Assembly: GCA_013407085.1 (NCBI GenBank)
Contig: JACCGJ010023775.1
Coordinates: forward strand, 1 to 64,000
From: Atriophallophorus winterbourni
Taxonomy: Eukaryota > Platyhelminthes > Trematoda > Plagiorchiida > Microphallidae
Reading direction: 5' to 3'
DNA: 64,000 nt
The translations under genes and the position numbers were made by a program. How positions within the stretch are numbered: the stretch's first letter is position 1; every line of letters starts with the position of its first letter. Of this stretch, positions 1-11,109 are shown one piece after another. A model generated the notes under the pieces. It was not told where the DNA came from. It did not search any database and was given only the letters and a program-made list of their open reading frames with translations.

Positions 1-1539
1 AATCAAATCACTTCTAATGTTCCGACATAAAAGAAATTATAATATTTTATATGTTCGTGCTACGTTATATTAGCATTATGAGGCCAGATGTCTATACTAG
101 CAGAGCAAATGTCATTTTTATGTGTTTTATACAATGTTTTAAAGTAAACATTTATATACAATAACAGTGCGTTCGAATATTTGTTTGCAACAGTTTGTGT
201 AATATTCTGTCGACGACAATTTTTTGGAACGTGTTTTAATTGCCGAAATTGACAATGTTGCTCTAAACTTATTGGGTTTTATGAAAAATATAACGCGTTT
301 TAACAAGAAAATTCTAAATGATTATCAAACAGCACCATCTTGCCTTTAAAAAGCTTAAAGAATATCGATAAATTATTTCAATGAAATCGATGTATTCTAT
401 TCAATTGCAATACAAGGCTCTTTCGTTTGCAATTTACTGTTGAGAATATTACACTTGATTGTATAATATATTCAGTAACAAGTCATTTGTCTTAATAAAA
501 TCGAGTTCTATTACTTAATAAGATGTTTCTACAATACATAATGGATTTTGGTGAGAACTAAATAACAAAGGATAATAATCATACTACCGAAGAGAAACGA
601 TGTTTCAAAATGTAACAGCCTTGCTAAAACTCCATGTTTCAGAAAAGCACAGTGGTCTACAAAAGTATTGAATTCAATTCTCCAGCTCAGTTTTCAGTCG
701 AGGTAGAAGAGAATCGAGCGTACTAATAAATTGCGAGGATATGGCACTCGTGAATTCCACTTACACGCGGAAAAGTCTTGAGTAGCAGAATTCATTGCCT
801 AGCTGTAGTGTTAAGTTAGATGGTATTGGTCAAATCATACAAAGCCGGCCAATGACTGAAAGTAGCCGGGCGGGTTTACTCCAAATACTTCAAGGTTATT
901 AGTGGCAGTTATTTACTGGATTTTAATTTAAAAGTTTCACTTAGATACGCTGCGTTATTATCTATGTATTTAACTATTATAGAAGCAATATGTGTGAGTT
1001 CATAATCTATTTATTATTTTGGAACATTGGATCTCGTTTATACGAATGTTGTTAGGTGCGAGAACTTTGGTTCGAACGATGCTATGATTCCAAATTTGGG
1101 ATCTTCGGTGTAACATTGATCATAACCTGTAAGATTGGAAAACGGGTAATACCGATTGTCAGAAAGCTTTCTAAATATCGAGCATGCTCCAGACGGAATA
1201 AGAATATAAGATTATATTTTCAATCTAAAGTGGAGCAAATTGATTCAATGGAAGAGATTCAGTAAAAAAATTATTCTGCTAAATTGAATTGTGGTCGAAA
1301 GGACAAAAATTCGCTCAACCCGTAACTTATGGCTCTCATGTCGATTTGCATAAATATGAAAAAATACATTTCCACAAGAACATTGGAATGAGAAAGCTCA
1401 AGAATGATGACTGGACGTACGAAAATTATGTCACGAGGAATGATGATGAAAATTTTGATTAAATTTGAAGGGTGAATAAAGATATAAATGTGAATGTGGT
1501 AATCTTTTGTTGCGCTCAAATGCCTTTTGTGAATGTGAT
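1..1539. other. AT-rich stretch, nothing recognised
   Basis: No coding similarity, splice-consistent exon or known repeat was recognised. Short open frames such as the one at 1056-1265 show no familiar motif and begin with GTG, so they are treated as chance. Confidence 0.5.
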
Positions 1540-1655
1540 AAATTTTCAAGCGCATGCGTATCCTGATCTTACTGTCCCTACCTAAAGTGTGCAAACAGCA
1601 CGAAACCGGTCGTGGGGTGTGTGTGATGGCAATGCAGCAAATGAGATTTTTCGTG
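1540..1655 (+). repeat. dispersed hammerhead-type repeat, mutated copy
   Basis: This is one copy of the dispersed repeat described at 43350-44225. It has the family landmarks: a GCATGCG-type block, then CTGATCTTACTGTCC, then the ribozyme-like segment at about 1577-1616, then GTGTGTGTGATGG. Stem II (GTGC / GCAC with loop AAACA), GAAACCGGTC and the stem I strands are kept. The catalytic CTGATGA box reads CTAAAGT, so this copy should be inactive. Confidence 0.7.
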
Positions 1656-2700
1656 CTAAATTTTCCTTTGAAAAATAATGATTTTACGTTCAGGATTCGA
1701 CACAAATCGTACGTGAATCAATATATTAATGTCTCCAATTTATCATTGAAAAACCATTTCCGGCTACAACCAAGAGCACGAAACCTAAGAACATTTTTCA
1801 GAATGTTGATTCACACAATGCATGCAAATAAGGTTTTTGTTTTGCAGCGATAATTATTCCCCACATGACAGCAATGCGTGACAGGAAAAGGAAATTTGGC
1901 TCAAACGTTTTATAAAACCGTTAATGGTTGTTTTCAGAAATTTTACGTCAACTGAGACAACATATTTGGAAAAGATAATATTTCAATATTTTTTCAGAGA
2001 GAAGAAATTGCCTCCGTTCGAGCATGGTAATTGCCAGCGATGAGATTAGTTTAAGAACATCAAATTAAATTGAAAAATGACAGAAATTTTCATCGTACAT
2101 ATTTGGGATTTAAATAGTTATTCGTGTTTCTCATTCCAGAACATTATTTGATTCGTTTACAAATAGTGGCTATGGAAGAGACAATAAATTCTAAAGTACC
2201 TTAGTTCTTAGATAAATGACGTGACATTGTCTTCGTTTGAGAGAGACAACTATTTGATACGCCCCTTATGTAGAAGGTTTGCATTATCACATGAAACAAC
2301 TCCGATCAAGCTGTAAATGTTGATTATATTTATGACGATTCACGGATAAACTGTAGTGAGTGGAGGAAAAGATGACGCCAGGTCAATCGAGGGTAAATCA
2401 CGTTTTCCTTTCAAATGTCTATTTAGCTGTCTGCACTGGCATCACTTCATTCGAAAAAACATGATCCACGTCACCCCTGCGTTTCACAGACACTAGAAGA
2501 TTGTATACTGATTCATCCCTTAGGTCAACCATTCACACGCTAATTGTGTTCACCAACGAATCTCACATCACAAGAAAATGCCAACTGGTCCAAGGCTTTC
2601 ATTACGAACAATTCAAAGAATAGAACACACGCCTATCTTAACCAGGCACGTGACCTTGCAACATGAGCTCTGAACAGGGAACAAAATTCACCAATTTACG
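1656..2700. other. unassigned, possibly decayed 5' part of the next LINE
   Basis: No open frame with recognisable product. Because the LINE endonuclease begins just downstream, the last 300-400 bases may be the decayed end of its ORF1 and the inter-ORF spacer, as in the copies at 9.3 and 57.8 kb. I cannot align it confidently by eye. Confidence 0.3.
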
Positions 2701-2736
2701 TTAATAGTCTAGTCAATAAATACTAATACTGACTCA

Positions 2737-3750
2737 GTGTTACATTCTAAAAACTCACTTAAATGCATCTATACCAATGCTCAAAGTTTGTTCAACAAAT
2801 TGACTGAACTGACCGAGCTGTGCAAACGATACACGCCAGATCTCGTTGCTGTTACTGAAACCTGGTTTCAATCCTGTATGACTGATAGTGAACTCTTAAT
2901 CCCCAACATGATGCTAATACGGAACGATCGCCCAAGAAAAGGTGGTGGTGTGGCTTTATACTGTCACGAACGTCTTCAGTGCATGAAAATTCACGATCCA
3001 AGACTTGATTTCGAAGATACCCTCTGGTGCAGTCTCACGAATGTGTCACAGGACGATTGCATTCTTGGAATCATATATCGCCCTCCAGCCTCGAATGATA
3101 CTCAGAATGACAGGTTATTACAAGCGCTAAATTACGCCGGAGAGAAGCGTAGCTTGCAATTACTACTCATCGGGGACTTCAATCTTCCTCATCTCTTTGC
3201 CAGGTCCGATCACCCTATACACACATTTGATCACAAATTTCGTGAGGTGATCGACATGATTCCACTGCATAATCATGTGTTTGACTTTACTCATAGAAGA
3301 GGATCAGAGTTGCCATCAATTTTGGACCTAATCTTTACTTCAGAGAAAACAGCAGTTGAGGGTGTTGACTACATTGCGCCCCTCGGTCGGAGTGATCATC
3401 TGGTGCTAGCCTTTGAGTTTGTTTGCAGTGCTAGACGAGTTTGTGCGTCCTCCAAACAATTCAGAAAGATCGACTACGCTGGTCTACGTGGATCGCTTGG
3501 GCTAGTAAATTGGCAAGAACTTGATCAGCACAACACCGAAACACAATGCAGTGAGCTCACGAAAATACTTCAGTCAAACATAGATCATAATTCGCGATTT
3601 GTTGATGAACGACGGCAAGTGATTTCCGATTTAAGCTTCGCAGTCGCACAAAAAAATGGCTCGGGAAACGAAACTTTGCTTGGACTGAACACCGGAAGAC
3701 CAGAACTGATGCCTCTTGGCAGCAATTTTCTAAAATTCGTAACAAAGTGA
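2737..3750 (+). CDS. LINE ORF2 endonuclease part (exonuclease-endonuclease-phosphatase fold)
   Basis: This frame encodes the target-site endonuclease of the LINE, which would nick genomic DNA to prime reverse transcription. Visible catalytic landmarks are the TNAQS box (Asn about residue 14), TETW (Glu 41), GDFN (Asp 147, Asn 149) and RSDH (Asp 220, His 221), in the order and spacing of apurinic-type LINE endonucleases. The frame is genuine to about position 3650. The A-run at 3649-3656 then throws it out of phase, and the last ~35 residues before the stop are off-frame. The true continuation is in the frame of the next entry. The listed start is a GTG, so the real start is upstream or lost. 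Confidence 0.85.
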   Translation: MLHSKNSLKCIYTNAQSLFNKLTELTELCKRYTPDLVAVTETWFQSCMTDSELLIPNMMLIRNDRPRKGGGVALYCHERLQCMKIHDPRLDFEDTLWCSLTNVSQDDCILGIIYRPPASNDTQNDRLLQALNYAGEKRSLQLLLIGDFNLPHLFARSDHPIHTFDHKFREVIDMIPLHNHVFDFTHRRGSELPSILDLIFTSEKTAVEGVDYIAPLGRSDHLVLAFEFVCSARRVCASSKQFRKIDYAGLRGSLGLVNWQELDQHNTETQCSELTKILQSNIDHNSRFVDERRQVISDLSFAVAQKNGSGNETLLGLNTGRPELMPLGSNFLKFVTK

Positions 3751-5540
3751 ATGCTCTCGTCAAAGAGGACAAGCAATATTACCATCGCTCTCTGTCTTTG
3801 AAAATGGAAGAAAACCCTAAACTTCTCTATCGGATTGTCAATGCTCGGTCCAGTGTGAAACCAGGGGTGTTTCCTGTTATTTCTGAGAATGGATTAACAG
3901 TCACAGCAAAGGAAACGGCTGATACTCTCGCTCAATTTTATGAAAATGTGTTTAGCCCGATAACGGTTAGGGCGAATGAGAATTTACTGACATCGATTGT
4001 ATCTCAACAACTGAATAATATTGAGATTAATTCAGCGATTATACGAAGACACTTGTGTCGACTGAACCCTAGGAAATCTCCTGGAGCCGATGGAATAACA
4101 CCAGCACTACTAAAATCCTGTGACCAGCAGCTGTGTGAACCACTATGCCAATTGTTCCAACATTCCCTAACCGAAGGAGTGGTTCCAACAGAGTGGAAGA
4201 CAGGGGTAATTTCACCAATTTATAAGGGTGGTAGCCGTTCAGATCCCGCGAACTACCGTCCTGTCACCCTACTCCCCGTGATATCCAAAGTGATGGAGCG
4301 CATAGTGACGGAAAATATAGTTCATCACTTGGAATCACAAAATATACTATCTGTCGCCCAGCATGGGTTTCGTAAAGCTCGCTCCTGCTTGACAAACTTG
4401 CTGACGGTATTAAACGATTGGACCCAAACGGTTGACGCAGGAGACAGTGTGCACGCGTGCTATCTGGATATGTCGAAAGCTTTCGACAGAGTTGATCACT
4501 TCCTGTTGCTACGGAAGCTGAAACAGATTGGTATTGACGGGCAGCTACTCGTGTGGTTCGAAAGCTACCTCAATGAGCGCAAGGCAACCGTTCGAGTTAA
4601 CGGGGTACAATCACGAGCCATTAATACCTCCAGTGGTGTACCGCAAGGTTCCGTTCTCGGTCCAGTGCTTTTCTTAGTTTACATCAATGATTTACCTGAG
4701 ACGCTCTCATGCAAGGTAGTTCTTTTTGCGGATGATGTTAAACTTTGGATGCGAATAAAATCAACTGCAGACTGCGTAAAACTGCAAAGTGATTTAGATG
4801 CACTACACGAATGGTCAGTTAGAAATAAACTGCCTTTCAATTTTCAAAAGTGCAAGTTACTGCAAATCGGTAAGCCCTTTCAGTACGAATATCACTTTGG
4901 GCAGACGATTTTGAGCTGGACCGAATCGGAGAAGGATCTTGGAGTCTGGATATGTGGCAGCCTAAAGAACAGCGTGCATTGTGAGGTCATTTACAAGCGT
5001 GCTTCAAAGCTTCTAGGTATGCTTCGACGGATCTTCCGAACCTTTACGCCTGTAACGTTGCCAAGAATCATGAAGACCTACTTAATTCCCACAATGGAAC
5101 ACGCATCGCAAGCATGGACTCCGTGGATGAAAAAAGATATATTGTTGCTTGACAGGATATATCATCGTGCAACTAAACTCGTGCGTGGTTATCGAAACCT
5201 TATATACGAGGAAAGGTTGAAAAAGCTAAAGCTCCCCACTCCCCTTCAACGTAGACTTCGAAGTGACGTTATAATTACTTACAAGATATTGAATACTCCA
5301 GATCATCCACTCAAACATTTGTTCAAATACCGTGAATCAGGAATTACACGTAGCCACTCAGCGGCACTACAAATTCCCCATTCCCGTACTAATTGTCGCC
5401 GATATTTCTATTCGGTACGTGTCTGTTTCCTGTGGAATGCCCTTCCCGAAGCAATTATCACCTCTCCCTGTATCCAAACATTCACTCGAACCTTGGACAA
5501 TTATTTGTTACTTAACGATTTGACGATGCCTGTGTATTGA
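3747..5540 (+). CDS. LINE ORF2 reverse transcriptase part
   Basis: This is a 597-codon open frame for a non-LTR reverse transcriptase that copies element RNA into DNA at the nicked target. In order: SPGADGITP (about 111-119), NYRPVTLLPVISK (169-181), the first catalytic Asp in YLDMSKAFD (Asp 241), GVPQGSVLG (297-305), the catalytic FADD (327-330), then the CR1-type tail with HSAALQIPHSR near the end. In-frame sequence actually begins near 3650, just after the A-run, so endonuclease and polymerase were one protein interrupted by a single frameshift. No stop codon interrupts the polymerase. All key aspartates are kept, which suggests recent activity of the family. Confidence 0.9.
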   Translation: MNALVKEDKQYYHRSLSLKMEENPKLLYRIVNARSSVKPGVFPVISENGLTVTAKETADTLAQFYENVFSPITVRANENLLTSIVSQQLNNIEINSAIIRRHLCRLNPRKSPGADGITPALLKSCDQQLCEPLCQLFQHSLTEGVVPTEWKTGVISPIYKGGSRSDPANYRPVTLLPVISKVMERIVTENIVHHLESQNILSVAQHGFRKARSCLTNLLTVLNDWTQTVDAGDSVHACYLDMSKAFDRVDHFLLLRKLKQIGIDGQLLVWFESYLNERKATVRVNGVQSRAINTSSGVPQGSVLGPVLFLVYINDLPETLSCKVVLFADDVKLWMRIKSTADCVKLQSDLDALHEWSVRNKLPFNFQKCKLLQIGKPFQYEYHFGQTILSWTESEKDLGVWICGSLKNSVHCEVIYKRASKLLGMLRRIFRTFTPVTLPRIMKTYLIPTMEHASQAWTPWMKKDILLLDRIYHRATKLVRGYRNLIYEERLKKLKLPTPLQRRLRSDVIITYKILNTPDHPLKHLFKYRESGITRSHSAALQIPHSRTNCRRYFYSVRVCFLWNALPEAIITSPCIQTFTRTLDNYLLLNDLTMPVY

Positions 5541-5989
5541 CTCAGGGTAAGCATATTACTTGACTCCAGTGACATCGTATAATTGATTTTTTATACCTCT
5601 TATTGAACGCATATTTACTATGATATGGTAATTGTGAAGCTATGTGCTTTTTGTAACCATAAATTCTTGAATCTTGAATCTTGAAACCTATAGATCTGTG
5701 TTGGTGGTGAAGTTTAAAATAAGAATAATACACTATTCTGCTATCACTTTGCTTGCCTATAAAATGCCGGTCAGAGAGAGAGATCTGACAACAACTCACT
5801 TGGTTTAAAAACGAAATTTTATGAATGAAACATTTCACGTTTTCAATCATCCAAATACCATTTAATATAGAGGTTTCTGACAATTGTTAGTTAGAGTAAG
5901 AAGATTACTTTCATATTCCATTGCGTCGTAAAGTCATTTATTATAACGAATGCAGGGAATAAGCTTACAATGTAATGGTGTGCAGGGAC

Positions 5990-6425
5990 AAAGAGTTTAA
6001 TGTTTGATGGATATTAAAAAATTCGTATTCGATTTGCCGTGAAGATTTTGGACAATAGGGCAGTAGCCCTATTGAGCTCATCAAGAGTAGGGGGAGAATC
6101 TAGATGTTCAATGATTGGCAACCGCTCAACGGTAAAACCGTTCTGTCCTTAGAGTATAGAAAGGAGAAGTACTTTGCCCACCTTTCCATCTGCTGAGCTT
6201 TGTCGACAATCGGGTAACCAGATACAGACTTAATGGGAGCCGTTTTCAGTCTGTTTGGACCAACGGCACTCTTCATCCAATCATACATACCGTGAAAATT
6301 TCCAGTATCCGCAACTTTATGGATATTGAGGCTAATTCAGTCTAATTGTCTTTTGCACATCGACTTGCAGTCTGTTGGACCTTATTTCTAACGGCTCTAG
6401 CTGTTTTATACCCTCTCTAATGCAA
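5990..6425 (-). mobile_element. RTE-like LINE fragment, N-terminal RT region
   Basis: Read on the minus strand it contains the pre-polymerase block typical of RTE-like LINEs: a GMYDWMKSAVGP-like segment, KTAPIKS, QQMERW and, near 6060-6120, ERLP-IEH-DSPPTLDEL. The last block matches the one at about 39770-39810 on the other strand, so both belong to one family. At least one frameshift and one stop interrupt it. No catalytic core remains. Confidence 0.7.
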
Positions 6426-6584
6426 TTGACTCAGACGATCAAACGTATTCAAAATATGATAGTCGATTCAAACCCATTTTCTCGTTTAGTTGTTAAACGT
6501 CGACATTAGTGCAGAAATTAGTAAATTACTAAATTTAACAGTGGCATAAAATTATTCTTTGCGTTACCATCATACCATTATATC

Positions 6585-6690
6585 GGAGCTCACTGAACCT
6601 GATGTTACTGTCTCCATCTGATGAAGGTAAACAGCCAGAAACCGGTTGTGGTGTATAAGTGATGGGTATGTGAGCGTCACAATATACTGG
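6585..6690 (+). repeat. dispersed hammerhead-type repeat, second subtype
   Basis: A hammerhead-like core lies at about 6612-6653: CTGATGA at 6618-6624, a stem II region AGGT-AAACA-GCCA, GAA, the palindrome ACCGGT, a GTT cleavage triplet, and GTGG, which can pair with CCAT before the core. The flank GTGTATAAGTGATGGG differs from the main family and matches copies at 54.2, 54.4 and 58.65 kb, which defines a subtype. Whether it still cleaves is unknown. Confidence 0.65.
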
Positions 6691-6799
6691 TCATTTATAA
6701 GCGCCTTGAGTGCTTGAATAAAAATTATTTTGTGATTCTGCATTTGAATATTGTTGTTCTTTGTAAGAACCCTATGTAACAGTAACATGCAAGTTTACA

Positions 6800-6865
6800 A
6801 GACTCAAGATTCCAGAATTTATGGTCTCCTAAAGCACATAGCTTCTACAATCAGGCGGGACTCGG
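6800..6865 (-). mobile_element. CR1-like 3' tail, opposite strand
   Basis: On the minus strand the sequence reads GCTATGTGCTTT, then GACCATAAATTCTGGAATCTTG, which is nearly the 3' terminus of the element at 2.7-5.7 kb. It is therefore the severely 5'-truncated end of a CR1-like insertion in the other orientation. Confidence 0.65.
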
Positions 6866-6949
6866 ATTAGAAATATCATGGCAATCCTAAAAAGCAACCA
6901 ATGTACTACACTTGAAAAGTCGGACGAATATACCAGCTTATAGCTTCAT

Positions 6950-9290
6950 CGCTGCATACGAAAACCACAATCAATTGTCTATATACAAACGCACAATGTC
7001 TGGTAAACAAACTAGCTGAAATGAAAAATCTTAGTAATCAGTACTCGTTTGACTTTATAGCAATAACGAAGAAATAATTTTAACCTCACTTGAGCGATCG
7101 TAAAATCTCTATCCCGAACATGACCCTGTTCAAGGGAGACCACTTAAGAACAGATGGTAGAGTTGCTTTTTACCACGACGAACGTGTATACAGAACATTA
7201 GAGACACTTATCTCGAGCTGGAAGACAGTATATGGTAGAACTTGAAGCTTGACTTAGGAGACCGTTGAATCGTTGGTGTAGTTTACGGTTCACAATCATC
7301 ATCTGACGCGCACAACGAACAACGTTTGAATGCAATGCAGTAAGTTGTAAAAAGCGCAATTCGCAATTATTGATTATGGGAGACTTCAATCTGCCGCAAC
7401 CCTATAACTGAGTGAAGCATCTATCTTAAACACTAGACTACAAATTTCGCGAACTGTTCGATTATATCCCCTGTTTAAGCAAGTTTTCGAATATACTCGA
7501 CAAACAAATTTGCAACAGACATCTATCCTAGGCCTAGTCCTAACCTCCGAAGCCACAGTCGTGGTAAATGATCAATATCACCCTACTCTAGGTTGAAACG
7601 TCCAGCTCGTTCTGTTCTTTCAATATGTGTGCAACGCCAGTAGAATGGTAAAACAAACAAAACTAAATAGAAAAGCGGATTACATTGATTTGATGGAAAC
7701 AATGAGGGCTTTCGATGGGCATAGTATAAATTTCAGTGATCCGGACTCGAATTGCCCATCCCTGGCAGATTACATCACAAACATGATACATTTAAATATA
7801 AAAGCAAAGATCCACATTTTAGAATTAGCAGTCGCGCTAGAAAATGGTTGAGAAAGCCAACTTTGGCATTGGCTATTCATAGGGTCACCAGAACAGAAAA
7901 GGCGAGGGCGAACGAAATCGAGTCACAATATCACCAGCTTCAGCTGGCAGTAAGAATTCAGAGAAATATCAAATTGCCTTATCGAACCGTTAACAACACA
8001 AAGAAGCGGAAACCTGGTGTTTTTCCAATCATGACAGATAACGGACTAACTGATTATGTGCTGGAAACCCCTATCGCCCTCGCAAGTTTTTATTTACGAG
8101 TTTTTGCCCCGATGATGCATTACAATCATCGAAATTGTCAACACCATTGTGCCGGAGATTATATGCGGTATATGCATCAATTCTGAAATAGTGCAGCACC
8201 ACATACGCAGGTTGAATATCAACAAGTCCCCGGGAGCTGACGGAATCATACCTGCAATCCTGAAGTTATGCGGCAGTCAATTGTGTGAAACAATTTTTGA
8301 TTTATTCAATCACATTTTGAGGGAGGGTGTTGCAACTGTCTATTGGAAGAGAGGAATCATACCAAACAAAGGTGACCGTCGTTCTGACCTAACAAATTAC
8401 CGCCTGTAACACTCCTTCCAGTGATCTCAAACGTTATGCAGCGAATTGTGTGTGAAAGGATCGTGAATCATCTGGAAACCCAAAACTTGTTGTCCAGAGA
8501 GCAACACGGATTTCAAAAGTTCGGTTCTTACTTGGCTAGCTTACTGGCGACAAAGAAAGTCTGAACGCCAGCAGTGGATGAGGATGTTTGCGTGCATGCG
8601 TATTACTTAGACTCAAGGGCGTTCGATCGCGTGGACCATAATAAACTAATGATAATTTGGTATTAATGGGTGCTTTCTTACTTGGCTGAGAAGCCACCTT
8701 CTTGATCGGTAAGAAACTGCACCAATCGATGGTGTTATGCATAGGGATACCCAAGCCACTGGCGTTATCCGACAGGTTTCGGTACTTGGACCGATATTTT
8801 TTATGTACATCAACGACCTTCTGAATCTAATCACAGCCAAGATAGTTCTTTTTGCTGATAATGCTAATTTTTGGATGCAAATCAATTAAAGGGTGAACTG
8901 TTTGCGCTTACAGAGGTATTTTGATATATTGAACAGCTGGTAAGAGTGAACCAACATTCATTCAACTTCAGAAAGTACAAAATGTTGTAGAGAGGTAAAG
9001 ATTTCCCATTCTCTTTTAACCTTGGATACCAATGCTCAAACGGACAACAGAAGAAAAGGATCTCGGCCTTTGGATTAGTAGAAGTCTGATAAACCCCATG
9101 CAATGGGAAGCCACGTGTTATGCATGCTTCGACGTATTTTTGGAAGTTTTTCCCTTAAAAATTTCCCTTACTCATAGATACATATATTAACCCAGTGATG
9201 GATTACCTTAGTGCAAACTTGGGCACCATGGCAACAAAAGGACATCAAGATGCTCAGGAGGATTTATCACACGCTACTGTGCGGACGTAT
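6950..9290 (+). mobile_element. CR1-like LINE, decayed ORF2 copy
   Basis: A degenerate endonuclease-polymerase region with many frameshifts. Landmarks in order are an endonuclease start near 6985 (TNAQ-like), GDFNLPQ at about 7380, the SPGADGI block at about 8226-8247, NYRL near 8395, an RT GFxK box near 8510, a QVSVLGPIFFMYIND-like segment near 8780-8820, LFADN near 8850, and the TWAPWQQKDIK block near 9220. It stops before the CR1 C-terminus, where the 5' region of another copy begins. That copy probably inserted here or recombined with it. Non-functional. Confidence 0.8.
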
Positions 9291-9603
9291 TTTTCGTTGC
9301 TTTGACAATTTTGATCATATCTTCGTTGCATCTGCACGGATTTATACCATTTAAAAACTTCCGTGTACCACTCGACAGTATCTATCGGATTTCATAATTT
9401 TCGAACGTGCAAGTCAGCTTACAGCAAAGTTACCAGTTTGACGGGAAAAGAACATTTTGTTCACACGCACAAAGTTTTTTCCAGCACCGGTTATCCTAAG
9501 AATTTTGCCATCATTGCAAATACCACATTGAGCTACAAGTTTCGATACCTTATTTCGTGTTCTATCTACTGTGGTTCACGAATTATCGCGGATTAACTGT
9601 GCA

Positions 9604-10925
9604 ATGCCGAAATCTCGCCAACGAACACACTCAAATCACTCAACGGACAAAACACCCATTATCGATCAGCCGGCTAGCCCTATACAACCCACAAACATGT
9701 GCGAACGTGTCACTAGATCCACTGCCCAGACCAAGAAAAAAATCGATCCAGCTGTGACCGTGAGAAGTACTCAAGCGACGGCCACACCGAATGGTCGTGA
9801 CCTCTGCATCACGTGTTTAGATCCGGTAAGCGTTGATAATGTTTCAGTTAAATGTACTTTCTGCGGGTTCCTCCAACACGCGTCATGTGACGAGAATTTA
9901 ACTGATGATTGCGTGAGGCGTGTTAACGATGAGAAACACCCATCCGTTTGTTTTGTTTGTGCAAGCTGTAGACATTCGAATAAAGACGTGGGGCATAACA
10001 ATAAAGACTCGACTGTAGGGAAAGACCCTTACCAAATGGTAAGTAAACTGTCACACCTGGAAAACCAGTTTGCCAAAATGAGAAATTCAATAGAGCTATT
10101 GATGAAACCAACAACAAAGGATCCGAAACATTCAAATTCATCTTTAAACACTACTAGTGTCCCTAAATATTGCGAAATATTGCTACAAGACACCAAAGAG
10201 ATGGATACAACCGAGTCAAAACTAAAGCCATCCTTCTCAAGTGTTGTGTTTCAGAAACCATCTTCAAAACTGGTTTCGCTCAGCATTATCTGTACCAATG
10301 TGCCAGAGGCAACTGAGACACTATTATCGAATAGACAACAGCATGATTTAACCAAGTGGTCGGAACTGTGCACTAGGATGAGTTTAAAAACAATCAATCC
10401 GGTTTCAATGACCCGCTTGAGTCGTGCTCCCAAAGCACTGCACCAAGATAAGCCGAGATTGCTCAAGGTAGTGTTGCAAAGTGAAAAAGAACTAGAAGAT
10501 GTACTTTTATCTGCATACTTGTTACGAGACGGTGAAGAAAACACACCACGTATCTTTGTTGATATACTCAGGTCAGAACGGGTAAAATCGGCAGTAAATA
10601 GGAACATTGGAAAGTAAACGACCTCGACAGTCGTACTCTTGTAATCCTTAACGTACCCGAAGCTGCTGATAGTCCAGATACAAAGTGTAACTTGAACCAC
10701 GATATACAACAATGGAAATTTATAAGTGACGCTATCCAAACGAATAAGACGACTGTTATCAATACCTTTCGGATCCCGACATCACCGAAATACGAAGGTA
10801 AAGCTCCGAGCCCTTCAAAACTGACACTGCTGACAGACAGTATGGCTGATGCCGATCTTAAAAATTGGAAGCAATTTCGATACAACTTGCCCCGAGAGAT
10901 TAAAATTATTCCTAGACGTCTCTAA
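9604..10925 (+). pseudogene. CR1-like ORF1: zinc-finger (PHD-like) plus two similar downstream modules
   Basis: The first ATG of the frame is at 9604; an upstream GTG also lies in frame. A cysteine-rich block at about 9805-9970 has CxxC, CxxC, HxxC and CxxCxxC spacing, like the PHD-type fingers reported in ORF1 of some CR1/L2-type LINEs. After a Lys/Ser-rich linker come two similar modules: one beginning SIICTNVPEA (about 10284) and one beginning LVILNVPEA (about 10638). Each is followed by a W-containing helix-like segment and a basic end. They are probably the RNA-binding (RRM-like) part. The frame is broken at about 10600-10617, so module 2 lies in another frame and ends at 10925. Likely role: nucleic-acid chaperone or RNP formation. 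Confidence 0.7.
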
Positions 10926-11109
10926 ACCACCGATAACAAGGATGACACCGAAAGTCTAAATACTGAACAGAGTGAAAAAACCAAACCTGGTGAAAAAACG
11001 GAATTCAGCCGAACCAACCGGAGTCGGCGAAGAAAATTACTTACCCACCGACTCAGGCCGAGCCGTCCCAATAATTTTATCGCATGAACCGTCTTTGCTG
11101 TCAACATCG

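Larger units (their letters stand above)
2701..5685 (+). mobile_element. CR1-like non-LTR retrotransposon, near-intact ORF2 copy
   Basis: This element carries an apurinic-type endonuclease followed by a reverse transcriptase, with the C-terminal block typical of CR1-clade LINEs and a 3' end made of short repeats (AACCATAAATTCTTGA then ATCTTGA units, about 5656-5685). The same 3' tail recurs at about 6.8, 14.0, 14.56, 21.4 and 34.86 kb, which marks a family of copies. Compared with its neighbours it has very few disruptions, so it is probably the youngest insertion here. A recognisable ORF1 is missing, so it is likely 5'-truncated or has a decayed 5' end. The clade call rests on protein motifs and the tail type. 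Confidence 0.85.

Noticed and set aside
1271..1705. 144-codon minus-strand frame.
   Set aside because: Its N-terminal half reads backwards through the hammerhead-type repeat and it has no family resemblance.
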